Notes under the pieces: generated by a model
What the model saw: the letters and a program-made list of their open reading frames with translations, nothing else
The model's database searches: none
Told to the model about the DNA's origin: nothing
In this document: one piece after another, positions 45,276-55,992 of the stretch
Numbering within the stretch: the stretch's first letter is position 1
Layout: each line of letters starts with the position of its first letter
Source: Cyrtodaria siliqua
Taxonomy: Eukaryota; Mollusca; Bivalvia; Adapedonta; Hiatellidae
DNA: 64,000 nucleotides
NCBI GenBank assembly: GCA_037043455.1
Contig: JAWPHD010011246.1
Span: forward strand, 1-64,000
Direction: 5' to 3'
Translations under genes and position numbers: made by a program

Positions 45276-45781
45276 AGTTCAAGATATTATTTAATATTTT
45301 CAATATCCTTGAATGGAACCCAACTATTGAAATCCTCATTGTAACCCTTCCATTTAATCAACGCTTGTTTCTTTTTGTAATCACGTCGTATTACTTTTTC
45401 AATCCTGAATATTTCTTGCTTTGCTTTTATCATTTCTAATTCATAAAAGCTTCCATCAATGTTTTCGTTGTTTAAATCTCTTATTTTGTATGTCACAGGA
45501 TTTGTGTTTTGAATTTCATCAACAATAAATATTTCTTCAGTCCAATTCGGGGTATAACCTTTCTCAAACGTTCTTTTATATTTGCTGATTCTAACATTAT
45601 CCCCTATTTTAAACTTTGGCTTAATTTGATTACTTCTCATTTTTCCATACAATTTAAAATACACCATTCTTTTATTCTTTTCATCACTAGCTTCAGTCGG
45701 TGTCATTTTAATACTCCGATGTTTTGTATTACAGTTGTTAGATATCTGTAAAAGTACTATCTCAGAATTGTTAATGGACGA

Positions 45782-48516
45782 GTGGGTGATGACACAGGTG
45801 TCGGTCGGTTTACGTTTTTGGCTAATACTGGTAAAAGTGTAATTGATTATGCTCTTGTATCTTACACACTATTTCCAATTATTGAAAATCTCATTGTGCA
45901 TGATAGTTTTTCAAGTTCACCTCATGTACCAATTCAGATTTATTTTAAAGTTCATTTTGATAATGTGGATTAAACTGTGAATTCTATTTTTATAGACAGA
46001 TTGCAATGGGACGAGGGCAAAGTTGATGATTTTAAAGACATAATTTTAAATGAAGAAACTAATCTTAATCGTATTGTTTCTGAAATAATTTCATCAAATG
46101 TAGACATATCCCAAGGTATTGATTCTTTTGCAGACGTCCTGTACACAAGTGCTTATAGTGTATTTGGCGTAAAAAAACATGTTACTAATAATAGAAATAT
46201 ACCTAGACGAAAGCATGTAAGCCCGTGGTTCACGGAAGAATGCAAAGCCGCGAGGCGTGATTTAAAAAGTGCGAATAAACGATATCGTAGATTTAGGACA
46301 CAGGAATGTTTTAATTTGGTAATTGGTAAACCTCGTATTTTTAGGAAAGTTAAGCGTCGTGCTAAAGTTAAATATAAAAACAATCAAAAATCTGTTTTAC
46401 ATGATACTGCTAAAAATAATCCTAAAAAATTTTGGGATCTTGTTCGTAAATATAAGAAAAAGTGCAAAAGCACTAATGATATTTCTGTTCAGGATTTTTA
46501 TAGTCATTTTAAAGAATTATTCTCTGAAAATGATACTTTTGTCAATGAAGAGGCAGAAAACGTTCTACTACAGGAATATCTCGATAGTCATGTTTTAGAC
46601 CAGTTAGATTGTGATTTTAGTGTTGACGAATTATTAAAAGCTGTTAGTGCGCTAAAGAGAAATAAGAGTTCCGGTATAGACCTTTTAATTTCTGAAATTG
46701 TCATTGAATCCAAACAGTTATTGTCACCAATATTATGTAAACTTTTTAATTTTATATACAATAATGGCATATACCCAGAAGCTTGGACAAATGGAATGCT
46801 GGTACCAGTGCCTAAAAAGGGTGGTAAAAATAACATTGATAACTATAGAGGTATTATATTAACTAGCATATTTTCTAAAATATTTTCAGTTATGTTAGAC
46901 AATCGTTTACGCAAATGGATAGAAGATAATGATATTTTATCGGAATGTCAATTTGGTTTTAGAAAAGGCAAAAGTACAGTTGACTGTATCTTTGTTTTAC
47001 AGTCTATAATTAATACAGTTATTCAACATGAAAGGAAAAAACTGTATTGTGCCTTTATTGATTTTAAAAAAGCATTTGATTTAGTCTATAGAAATGGAAT
47101 TTGGTTTAAACTCCTTAGTAATAATGTATCATCAAAGCTTGTTAGAATGTTGCAATCTATGTATGCTTCAGTTAAAATATGTGTTAAAGCAAACAGCAAC
47201 ATATCAGATTATTTTGATAGCTTCATGGGTGTAAAACAAGGTGAAACTTTATCACCTTTATTATTTATTATATCTATTAATGACATGTCATCTTATATAA
47301 ACGATAGTGATGCAGGTATGATTACGCTCAAAGAAATGCAGATATTTCTTTTGTTATTTGCAGATGATACAGTACTTTTTTCATATTCAGTCAATGGGCT
47401 ACAAATTTTGTTAAATAAACTACATGAGTATTGTAAAGCATGGAATATAACTGTAAATGCTAGTAAAACTGTAGCTATGATATGTAAATTAGGCGCAAGA
47501 ATGGATATGACAATAGAAAACTAGATAACGTTACACAATTCACCTATTTAGGTGTTACTATGTCATCAAATGGAAAATTTTATCAATCTCAAAAAGCCTT
47601 GGCAGACCAAGCACTTAGAGCTACTTATTCTTTGAATTCCTTATTTGATACTGTCCCTTTGAAAATAAGTGAAAAGATGAAATTATTTGATTGTATGATC
47701 CTGCCAATTTTTAATTATGGAGCTGAAATATGGGGATTTCATAAAGCTCCTGATATTGAAAGAATATATTTAAAATTTCTTAAGCAAATGCTAAACGTCA
47801 GAATTCAAACTCCAAATGCTTCAGTCTATGGATAATTGGGTAAGGTTCCTCTAGATATTGTACGTACGGAAAGAATTCTTAAATTTTGGTTCAAAATTAT
47901 TAAGTCACAAAGCTCTTTAATCAACGAAGTTTATAAAGACCAAGTAATTACTAATGTTCGAGGGTCCTGGGCATCAGAAGTACAGCGTTTGTTAAACGAT
48001 CTAGGTTTTAACTATTTATGGAATAATGCTAATATAACGAATCTTCAATAATCGAAAATTATAGAGCGACTAAATGACCAGTATTATCAGCAATGGTATT
48101 CGACATTAGCTACATCACCAAAGCTAAAAACCTACAAGAAAATTAAAAATAATATTGGAGTTGAAAAGTACCTGAACTGTGTTGCAAACGAAAGGCATCG
48201 TTTTTCTTTGACAAGACTAAGGTGTTCTGCCCATAAATTAGCTATAGAAGAAGGTAGATTTAAAAATGTAGAGAGATCTGAACGTAAATGTGTATTCTGT
48301 CAAATGAATGTAATCGAAGATGAATATCATTTTGTTTTAGTTTGTCCATGTTTTCGCGATATTAGAATTGAGTGTCTTCCTAAATACTATTGTCACTGGC
48401 CAAATTTACAAAAAAATAAATTGTTACTTACTTCTAGCCAGTCTAGTGTATTAAGTAAATTGGCAAAATATGTATATTTAGCGAATTTGAGACGTGAGAG
48501 TATAATAGATAATTAA
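45782..48516 (+). pseudogene. LINE endonuclease end and reverse transcriptase
   Basis: The first frame (to 45973) is the end of an APE-type endonuclease: GRFTFLANTGKSVIDYALVS and then a PHVP motif where SDH is expected. 45977-47524 is the reverse transcriptase: GKSTVDCIFVLQSIINTVIQ, CAFIDFKKAFDLVY, GVKQGETLSPLLFIISIND and LLFADDTVLF (the FADD catalytic motif). A frameshift at about 47510 leads to 47560-47835, a TAA at 47833 and another near 48049 interrupt the thumb and C-terminal region, and 48208-48516 holds the finger CVFCQMNVIEDEYHFVLVC. Four or five disabling changes: a relatively young dead copy. Confidence 0.88.
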
Positions 48517-48934
48517 CGTGAATTATCGAGATTAACGTAATATTCATTATGATTGTAAACCATTATTCAAATATCTGTCTGAAACACATAATTTTTGCAT
48601 ACTGGCCTTAGACTTATTTTCCGAAGAATTGCTATTGTGTGAAACCGCTAGTGCGAGGACTGATAGCACGAGTTGTAAATAAGCTTGACCGAAATGTATC
48701 CACTGTACAAACAAATTATATGTATAGAGTTGTTTTGTTTTCTTTCTCTCTTTCTTTTTCTGATGATTTTCCCCTCTGTTATACTATTCGAAATTGTTTG
48801 TTTAAATCACTAGGTGTAAGTGCTCTTCTGTAGCTTTACTCCATGATAGTATTTATACATGCTCTTCTCAATGTAATGTAACCGCCTCATTGTAATAAGC
48901 GATGAACATTGTATGATGTTTATGCTGAATAAAA
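48517..48934 (+). other. 3' untranslated region of the LINE
   Basis: Non-coding sequence between the LINE stop at 48516 and its GAATT tail. It ends with catacaatg-like and gctgaataaaataattgaat sequence carrying an AATAAA signal. Confidence 0.6.
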
Positions 48935-49379
48935 TAATTGAATTGAATTGAATTGAATTATTATTCTTATCAACCATTTCTTGCAACACGTCTAAATATG
49001 TGTTTGTATTGTTTGCTGTGAAATATTTCCACATCCTCTGTTTTAATGTTCTGTTAAATCGTTCAATTACTACAGCTTTGCCAAAATTAAACGTGTGATA
49101 TATTTTGATATTACTATCATCAAGAAATTGCTTAAAGGTGAAATATAGCGTGTATTTTGAGTATATATTCGGAAATATACGTATATAACATACAATATTT
49201 TCAAATCTTACACTTATTGGTTGTCCCGTTTTCTCACAGTAGCCAATTTTATCTCATAGCGCACACGCTTCGAGTTTCGCCCTTTTTGAAGACAGGTAAG
49301 TGACACGTGATCCTGTGACGTCATTGGTACTGAACGATTCGCGGTGTCGCATTGAGTTGTATAGTATTGTCTATGTATG

Positions 49380-49836
49380 ATTACGTTTTATGGTACTTGT
49401 AAAAATTTCCGTGTGTTGTTGCTGGGTGAAAAAGTTTGCATAAAGAAGGACAAGATAATAACCTAAGTTTCTTCCGTTTCCCTAATCGAGATAATGATAT
49501 ATTAAGATTTGAAGTGTGGTTAGACGTTACCGAAGATTAATCGCCCGACTCGTCGGGAAAGTTGGAACCTACGAAAGACGCGCGAGTTTGTAGCAAACAT
49601 TTTGAGTTGACTTCGTGGGAAGTCCATCCTTTGGTTTCATTAGCTTTGAAATTGGAGAACAAAAGGCCATGCAGATTAAAATCAACAGCGGTACCAACGA
49701 TTGTGAGAGAGTGTTTGGTGTTGATGGCGACTTATGGCAAATATATAATACTATAGACATTATGGCGCCGAAATTATATGCTGTTTCATTTATTATTGTT
49801 TTTATTCATTTTTTATCAATTATGGATAATATCTAA
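49380..49836 (+). pseudogene. THAP zinc-finger remnant
   Basis: Frames around 49405-49520 read a cysteine cluster (VCCCWVKKF) and then SFFRFPNRDNDILRFEVWL. The frame 49562-49756 contains ARVCSKHFELTSWEVHP, with the C-x2-H end of the C2CH finger, and RLKSTAVPTI, matching the AVPTI box that closes THAP domains. At least two frame changes and a stop separate the parts. THAP domains bind DNA and occur in P, Kolobok and related transposases and in host proteins derived from them. Confidence 0.65.
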
Positions 49837-50017
49837 TAAATATATTTGTTCAATGTCTACTTATCGGAAAAAAAATCTGACGCTCGTATTACCATAGATC
49901 TACATACATATATATCCACGTATTAATGTAAAGGTATAGACCAGGTCCATTCATTCGGAATATACTACATTTCGCGGTTATTGTGTATGTACCAAGATAT
50001 TGCAGTGTTGCGGGTGA

Positions 50018-53000
50018 CTCAATATTAGAAGTATACGAAACAAAATCGAATATATAGAACATAATCTTCTTGATTTTGACATACTTTGTTTTACTGAAAC
50101 ACATTTAACATTTGATGTAAGTAATGAATTTGTGCAGTTAGAGGGATTCTGTAATTATCGTTTGGATAAATCTGCGCATTCTAGCGGGCTTTTAACGTAT
50201 GTCTCTAAATTATTAGTGGCTAAACGCAAACCTGAATTAGAAAACCCCTCAATTGACGCAGTTTGGGTAGAAATTAAGTATGATAAAAACGAAATTTTAA
50301 TTTGCAATGTTTATCGTCCACCAAATACACCTGTTCTTTTTTGGACTAATTTAAACATATCGATCGAAAAAGCGTTAGATGTATGCAAAAATATCATTAT
50401 TGTTGGTGACATAAATGAAGATCAGTTAAATGCTAATAATAGGCATTTGGCAAATATTATGATTCTAAACAACCTTTCAAATGTCATACTAGAACCCACT
50501 AGAATTACAAACACATCAGCAACGTTAATTGATCCCATTCTGATTTCTGATTCGCTTATTTCATTAAACGCGGGAACAATAGACGTCCCTCTAGAAGTAA
50601 GTGACCACAAAATCACGTTTGTATTTGTTCCATTTTCTAAAGTCTTACATCCGACCTTAAAACGAAGGGTATGGTCCTACAAAAATGGGAATTATGATAA
50701 ACTGAATGAAATGATAAGCACAACTAATTGGGATTTTATTGATACCGTTTCTGTGAATGAGGCATGCGATCGTTTTTCTGATATTGTCTTAAAGTATATG
50801 AATGAATACATTCCCTCCAAAGATGTAACAATTAGACCAAATGACAAGCCATGGTACGACTCAGAAATAAGACGATATTCACGACAGCGCGACAGACAAA
50901 AGACAAATGCAATACGAACACAAAGAACAGAACACTGGTTAAAATACAAGCTTCTTAGAAATAAAGTAAATAACCTAAAGAAATATGCCAAAGAACAATA
51001 TTTTGATAATATGGAAAATTTAATATCAGAATGTAGCCGGTCTAATCCAAAACTTTACTGGAAATTACTCAAACAGTTAGTTAAGTCTAATAAAAACTCT
51101 GAAAATATTCCCCCATTAAAAACCACATCTTCGAACGGCGAAGAAGAGTATTATTTCAGTGATATAGATAAAGCTAATTGTTTAAACAACTATTTTGTTT
51201 CTATTTCTTCAATACATGAGAATGAAGATAATGTCCAACTTCCAGAATGTACTCTTAAAACACAAAATACTTTTACAGATATGCAAATTAACGAAACTGA
51301 AATTTTAGATATAATTTCTACATTAAATCCAAATAAAGCAGTTGGTGAGGACAAAATAAGCCACAAAATTTTACAAAATACAAAACACTCTATTTCTAAA
51401 CCTCTGGCATTATTGTTTAATAAATCACTCACTGAATGTAAATTTCCAGATAAATGGAAATTTGCCATTATAATGTCACTTTTTAAGAAAGGAAACTTAA
51501 ACTTAGCCTCAAATTACAGACCAATAGCGTTGTTAAGTTGTATTGGTAAATTAATGGAGAGGGTTGTTTATAAACACTTGTATAATTTTTTCATTGAAAA
51601 TAATCTTATTTATAAGTTGCAGTCCGGCTTTTTAAAAGGCCATTCTACTGTTTATCAACTGATTGATATGTATCACCAAATTTGTCAAGGTATTGATGCT
51701 AACCAATTCACATGTATAATTTTCTGTGATGTGTCGAAGGCATTTGATCGTGTATGGACCAAAGGCCTACTTTTTAAACTCAGACAAAATGGTATTAATG
51801 GCAATATGCTAAAATGGATCGAAAGTTATTTAACAGAACGCACTCAAAAGGTATTAATCGGTTCAAGTTACTCGAACATTAAAGGGACATCTGCTGGTGT
51901 CCCTCAAGGGTCAGTATTGGGTCCATTATTGTTTCTTATATATATCAACGACATTGCTGACAGTCTTCTTAGTATAACTTGTATTTTTGCAGATGATACA
52001 TCTCTTGCAAGTACTTCGTCTAATATTGCAGATCTTGAGGGAATATTAAATCACGATCTTAATATTATATCTGCTTGGTCTAAACAGTGGCTTGTTGATT
52101 TTAATCCAACTAAAACTGAAGCTATTTTTTCACTCTCAGAAGACATATACAACAACCCTCGTTGATTTTTAATAATATGCCAGTTAATTTTGTTGAACAC
52201 CATAGACACTTGGGTTTAACGTTTAGTCATGACGGTAAATGGCACGAACATATTACCAATATTACTACGTCAGCCTCTAAAATATTAGGAATGATGCGGA
52301 AAATAAAGTTTTTAATCAATCGTAAAGCTTTAAACCAAATATATTTATTGTTTTTGAGACCAATACTTGAATATGCTTCTGTTATTTGGGATGGCTGCAC
52401 ACAATACGAAAAAGACACTTTAGAAAAAATTCAACATGAAGCAGCTCGCATCGTCACTGGATTAACACGATCAACGTCTATTCGTAATTTATATACCGAA
52501 ATTGGGTGGTTATCATTAGAAGATAGAAGAAAATACCAAAAATTAATAATTGCTTATAATGTTAAAGCTGGTTATTTGCCCGATTTTTTTTCAAACTTAT
52601 TCCCTGACATAGTTGGCAGAGTTGCCCCTTACAACTTAAGAAATTCAAATGATTACGTATCTATTCATACGAGAACGCAGCTATTTAGTAATTCGTTTAT
52701 TCCCTCGTGTATATCGTTATGGAATACAATACCTGAACATATACGAAATGCAGACTCTCTTTCTGCTTTTAAAACTCTTATTACAAATCAATACTTTAAT
52801 CCGCCCAAAATACCTATTTTTTATTTTTCCGGAATTCGTAGATTGTCTGTATATCATGCACGGATAAGAAACAAATGCAGTAACCTGAAATATGATTTGT
52901 TTATAAACAAAATCAAAGAAAACGCAACCTGTGAGAAGTGTTGGCATGAAAAGGAGGACGCCGAACATTATTTTATGCAATGTCCGTTTTATTTAAATGA

Positions 53001-53157
53001 ACGACTTCGTCTTTTTCATTCTACCCGTCAATTTCACCCGCTCAGCGTTCGTGTATTTTTATTTGGAAAAGATAGTTATACAGATAAAGATAATAGCACT
53101 ATTTTTAATCATGTTCAAATATACATTAAAGATACTAAACGATTTGATAACGACTAG
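50018..53157 (+). pseudogene. LINE endonuclease-reverse transcriptase, one frameshift
   Basis: The open frame begins at the truncation point (LNIRSIRNKIEYIEHNLLDF, then CFTETHL) and continues through 50132-52165: ICNVYRPPNTP, IIVGDINEDQ and EVSDHKITFV (endonuclease), SNYRPIALLSCIGKLMERVV, FCDVSKAFDRVW (first aspartate), GVPQGSVLGPLLFLIYINDI and CIFADDTSLA (FADD pair). A one-base shift near 52160 leads to 52162-53157, with ILEYASVIWDGCT, the C-terminal blocks and a finger CEKCWHEKEDAEHYFMQCP. Apart from the shift and the missing 5' end it is intact, so this is a recent insertion. It resembles the CR1/Jockey group by its QGSVLGPLLF and FADDT motifs. Confidence 0.9.
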
Positions 53158-53458
53158 ACATGATATACACTGTTATGTGACAACCGCTCGGGGCAGGATC
53201 CTACAACCACAGCATCATCACTCATTCCTTCTTGTTTAGTTTTTCCTAGAACTTTATTCTACTTACTCCTCTCCTTTTTTCTTTTTCTATCGTTCATCGA
53301 AAAATGTATTTGAATATTTTATGTTAATTGTATTGCCATCTTGTTAGCTGTTAATTACAATATTGTTGGGACGGGCCTTTATTAATGTTGGAAGAACTTG
53401 TGGCCCAACCCTTTTGCTTGTATATAGAAGAAAAGCAATACAATATGTTTAAAGTAAA
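50020..53458 (+). mobile_element. 5'-truncated LINE with 10-bp target duplication
   Basis: The exact 10-base gcgggtgact is present at 50010-50019 and 53459-53468, defining the inserted segment. The element starts inside the endonuclease domain and ends with a short A-rich tail (caatatgtttaaagtaaa). It belongs to a family different from the LINEs at 8590 and 45750, judged by its reverse transcriptase motifs. It sits inside the TTAA element. Confidence 0.9.
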
Positions 53459-53554
53459 GCGGGTGACTTACTGTCAGATTTCGATGAAAACAATCTTTAC
53501 CTTGTTTTTTTGTTTGTTGTTGCTGTAAGTGTATAAATACACTATTTTGTTAGA

Positions 53555-53761
53555 TTAGTGAATAGTGTAATGAACCACTGAACGTAACGAATGACATGAC
53601 ACGATAGTCTTTACAAGCTCTCCATTAGTTCCTGCACCGCGTACGACTTCATCATCAGTTGATGAATCCGATGTATTTTCGTCCTCAGACACGTATTCTG
53701 GCTCCAAATCGTAAGGTTGCACATGGTGTAACCGTTTTATCACGGGCATTTCCTCTGACAT
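53555..53761 (-). CDS. Short acidic ORF in the TTAA element
   Basis: From the ATG at 53761: MSEEMPVIKRLHHVQPYDLE, then an acidic serine-rich stretch (SEDENTSDSSTDDE). It converges on the THAP remnant from the other side of the inserted LINE. The opening resembles the N-terminus of proteins annotated as P2X7-like in invertebrate genomes, but the rest of such a protein is absent. Probably the 5' end of a second transposon gene. Function unknown. Confidence 0.35.
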   Translation of the reverse strand: MSEEMPVIKRLHHVQPYDLEPEYVSEDENTSDSSTDDEVVRGAGTNGELVKTIVSCHSLRSVVHYTIH

Positions 53762-54326
53762 CGCTTAATTCTCACATTTTCACACAAGGTATACTGTTTT
53801 ACGCTCAGTCCCAATGTAAACAAAAAATAGTTTGTTCCCAATGACGTCATTTCCGGTAATTCGCGCAAGAGTTTTTCCCCTTAGATTTTTTTCGCCTTTT
53901 CGGTTTTTATCTTTAAAAACATATTTTCACTAAACATACATCAATAGCATAGTAAACATCGTATTTATAATGATATTTAATAATTAAAAACATATCAACA
54001 ACGGATTTGTTGATTTAGGACAAATTTCATCTTTAAACGTCTTGTGGTAAAATTCCACACCTTGATCAACCCACAACAATTTACACTGTCTTCCTGTACT
54101 GATTATCTGTTTGAACGCTTTTGTAATTTCTAAACCAGTTTTATTTGGAACTGGTACAACCCAAGCAAATTTACTAAATAAATCAATAACAGTAAGCAAG
54201 TATTTAGTACCTTTATTATACTTTGAAAAGGATTGCATGTCAACCAAGTCAGCAGACCATATTTTATCAATTTCATTAACAATGACACGGCGTTGAATGA
54301 ACTTTCTTCGTATAGGCTTATGAAGT

Positions 54327-54823
54327 TCATCTGCTAACTTGTCTGTCCATTTCAACGTCTTTTCTCGTTTTTGAGTTTCCGAGACCAAGTTTATATTTTG
54401 CACTAATTACAGGCTTGACTATCAAATTCTTAGCAATCTTTTCTCCAATAGTTTTAGACTTACTAGATTTTAAACCAGTAAGCATGTTTGTATCACACAT
54501 TGATTTATTACTAGGAGTTTCGTCATAACAAATATCATGATCTTTGCAAACAGCATCTAACTCATTTACCGGCTCTCCGCTATCAAGCGGATTACCCGGA
54601 CCGCAATATTTATAACCAGGAAGTGTTAGCCCTTTTTTGGGTAGCAAAGGGAGCAAAGCTTTATGAATATCAATAATTCCGCCTTCTGTGTTTTTAACAA
54701 ACTTTGTTTTAGTAATACCACAAGATGCACAAGTTGCTTTTAACATTTTTTTACCATTTTTTGCTAAAACATACTTAGGATCAACATTTTCAGTAACTTT
54801 TTTTCTTTTATACAGTAACTCAT
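54327..54823 (-). pseudogene. Phospholipase A2-like domain protein (Polinton)
   Basis: From the ATG at 54823 a frameshift in an A7 run near 54790 leads into the open frame 54746-54327. It has a CASCG zinc-like pair, then a calcium-loop motif [12 protein letters not shown] and a catalytic helix [11 protein letters not shown] with the His-Asp dyad, the arrangement of the virion phospholipase A2 domain. The family is thought to breach membranes during entry. Its C-terminal part (SAKYKLGLG) runs directly into the integrase start in another frame (77-base overlap), so the two may originally have been one fused protein. The catalytic residues are present but the reading frame is broken. Confidence 0.7.
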
Positions 54824-54839
54824 ATATAATATGATTAGA

Positions 54840-55262
54840 TTAAACTTCATTTACAAAATATGATTTTATAATGTTTTCATTTTCTGTTGGTTTGTATGGT
54901 TTTAATAATTTGTAAAGAATATCATACACACTATTTCCTTCTTGCAACTTTTTGACAAAGTACAAACAGAAATATCCGCACAGGACACTTGTTTTATCTT
55001 GGTATTGAATGGTGTTGTATTTTATATTAGGTATGTACGCCAGAACTTCTTTTGGTGGGCTCAGACCAAACGGATCGAAGTAATAATTATTATAGTAACA
55101 AGTCCAGTGTGTACCAGGTCCGATATTATCATCAAGGTTAATAATACCACATTCTTGTTTATTTTGTTCTGTTGGTAATGTGTTCTTGCTAAACACGCCC
55201 CTGAATTTCTGTATACCTAGCTGCTTGACCCATTTTATTATATCTAAGTTAGAGATAGGTTT
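54840..55262 (-). CDS. Adenain-like cysteine protease (Polinton)
   Basis: Open from about 55262 to the stop at 54840, around 140 codons, with no ATG near the start. Landmarks: SNLDIIKWVKQLGI (N-terminus), GTHWTCYY with the catalytic histidine, YYFDPFG with the aspartate, IQYQD with the oxyanion glutamine and SVLCGYFCLYF with the nucleophilic cysteine. This is the order H, D, Q, C of the adenovirus-type maturation protease of the Ulp1 clan, which cleaves capsid and core proteins during virion maturation. The catalytic set looks complete. The upstream end overlaps the poly-T-coded end of the core-like protein, so the true start is uncertain. Confidence 0.8.
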   Translation of the reverse strand, partial: KPISNLDIIKWVKQLGIQKFRGVFSKNTLPTEQNKQECGIINLDDNIGPGTHWTCYYNNYYFDPFGLSPPKEVLAYIPNIKYNTIQYQDKTSVLCGYFCLYFVKKLQEGNSVYDILYKLLKPYKPTENENIIKSYFVNEV

Positions 55263-55975
55263 ATTTTTAAAAAAAAAAAAAAAAATAATGGAATACTTCT
55301 GTATGGCCTAATTTGCGAGTCTACTTGTAAACCTTTTCCACGATCAACTCTTAGTCCTTTTCCTTTTCTACCCATTTGCAAACCTTTTCCAGTTAAGCCA
55401 CTAATAAGAGATCCAATCAATGGAATTCCTAATGATGCAAGCATTTCAAGAAATCCCCCATCTTGTTGTTGCTGCTTTGTCAGTTTAATAGGACAACAAC
55501 CTTTAGACTTTATCATCTTGTTTCTTTGCGCAAGTGTTAATTTATTTGATCAAATAAGTGCTTGTTTTTTGCCACTAGGAATAGTTACCATCCCATTTCC
55601 GAATAGTTTACCAATTCCAGTACTAGCCAGACCACTAAGTGCTCCTGGTTCTAGAGGTCCTTATACTTTTGGAACAAATTTAGTAACTGTTGGTAAAATT
55701 GTTTTAGTCAACAAACCAGCTAATGCACCTAAAAAGCCTCCATTCTTAGACTGAGATCTCATTTGCGATTTTGATATATTTATGTCTAATCCCTGCCCGC
55801 CAGATTTAGCCTTGTTAATACTGTTAATCTGGGTAGCTGTAAGTAGCAAAGGAAAGTTTCCGGTTAGTTGGTTATTCTTTAGCCTGAGCGTTAATTCACT
55901 TTTGTTTTCATATGCTTTTGCCAGACTTCGTTTCTGGCCATCTGATAAATTTACTGAATAATTTAAGTAAGTCAT
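55244..55975 (-). pseudogene. Hydrophobic glycine-rich core-like protein (Polinton)
   Basis: One frame of 244 codons from the ATG at 55975 (MTYLNYSVNLSDGQKRSLAK) with two in-frame stops (near 55661 and 55550). It contains NGGFLGALAGLLTKTILPTV, then DGGFLEMLASLGIPLIGSLI, both amphipathic or hydrophobic, and ends in GKGL-type lysine/glycine repeats and a homopolymer-coded phenylalanine run. Position between capsid and protease and the repeated GGFL..LAS helices suggest an adenovirus pX/pVI-like minor virion protein and a likely protease substrate. The family call is tentative. Confidence 0.55.
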
Positions 55976-55992
55976 ATATATTATAAGTTAGA

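Larger units (their letters stand above)
45750..48956 (+). mobile_element. 5'-truncated LINE with (GAATT)n tail
   Basis: Begins inside the endonuclease domain and ends with a gaattgaattgaattga tail (48935-48956). It lies between the core and chromodomain of the integrase. I could not find a clear target-site duplication. The C-terminal finger resembles that of the LINE fragment at 17277. Confidence 0.85.
49136..54032. mobile_element. TTAA-flanked, THAP-containing DNA element (Kolobok-like)
   Basis: It is flanked by TTAA at 49132-49135 and 54033-54036. The inner ends are aggtgaaatatagcg on the left and, in reverse complement, agatgaaatttgtcc on the right, an imperfect inverted repeat beginning AGR. 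If the element and one TTAA are set aside, the integrase frame continues without a break, which fixes the insertion point to the base. It contains a THAP-type zinc finger remnant (plus strand) and a minus-strand acidic ORF. TTAA targets, RRG-type ends and a THAP protein together fit the Kolobok superfamily. piggyBac is the main alternative. About 1.4 kb remain once the inner LINE is excluded, so it is non-autonomous or internally deleted. Confidence 0.7.
45287..54403 (-). pseudogene. Polinton integrase with chromodomain, in three pieces
   Basis: A retroviral-type integrase split by later insertions. N-terminal and core start: 54403-54037, with IWSADLVDM (first catalytic aspartate) and VDQGVEF (second). 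Core end: 49131-48957, with ERFNRTL carrying the catalytic glutamate. C-terminal part: about 45770-45287, with a DNA-binding segment (FKIGDNVRISKYKRTFEKGY) and a chromodomain (VIRRDYKKKQALIKWKGYNE, then WVPFKDIE). The D, D, E triad is complete across pieces. The first gap is a TTAA-flanked element, the second a LINE. In Polintons the enzyme inserts the element into host DNA, and the chromodomain may direct it to chromatin marks. Non-functional here. It follows the phospholipase-like frame directly and may have been fused to it. Confidence 0.9.

Noticed and set aside
45750..48956. Target-site duplication of the GAATT-tailed LINE
   Set aside because: I compared both flanks and found no convincing direct repeat of more than a few bases.
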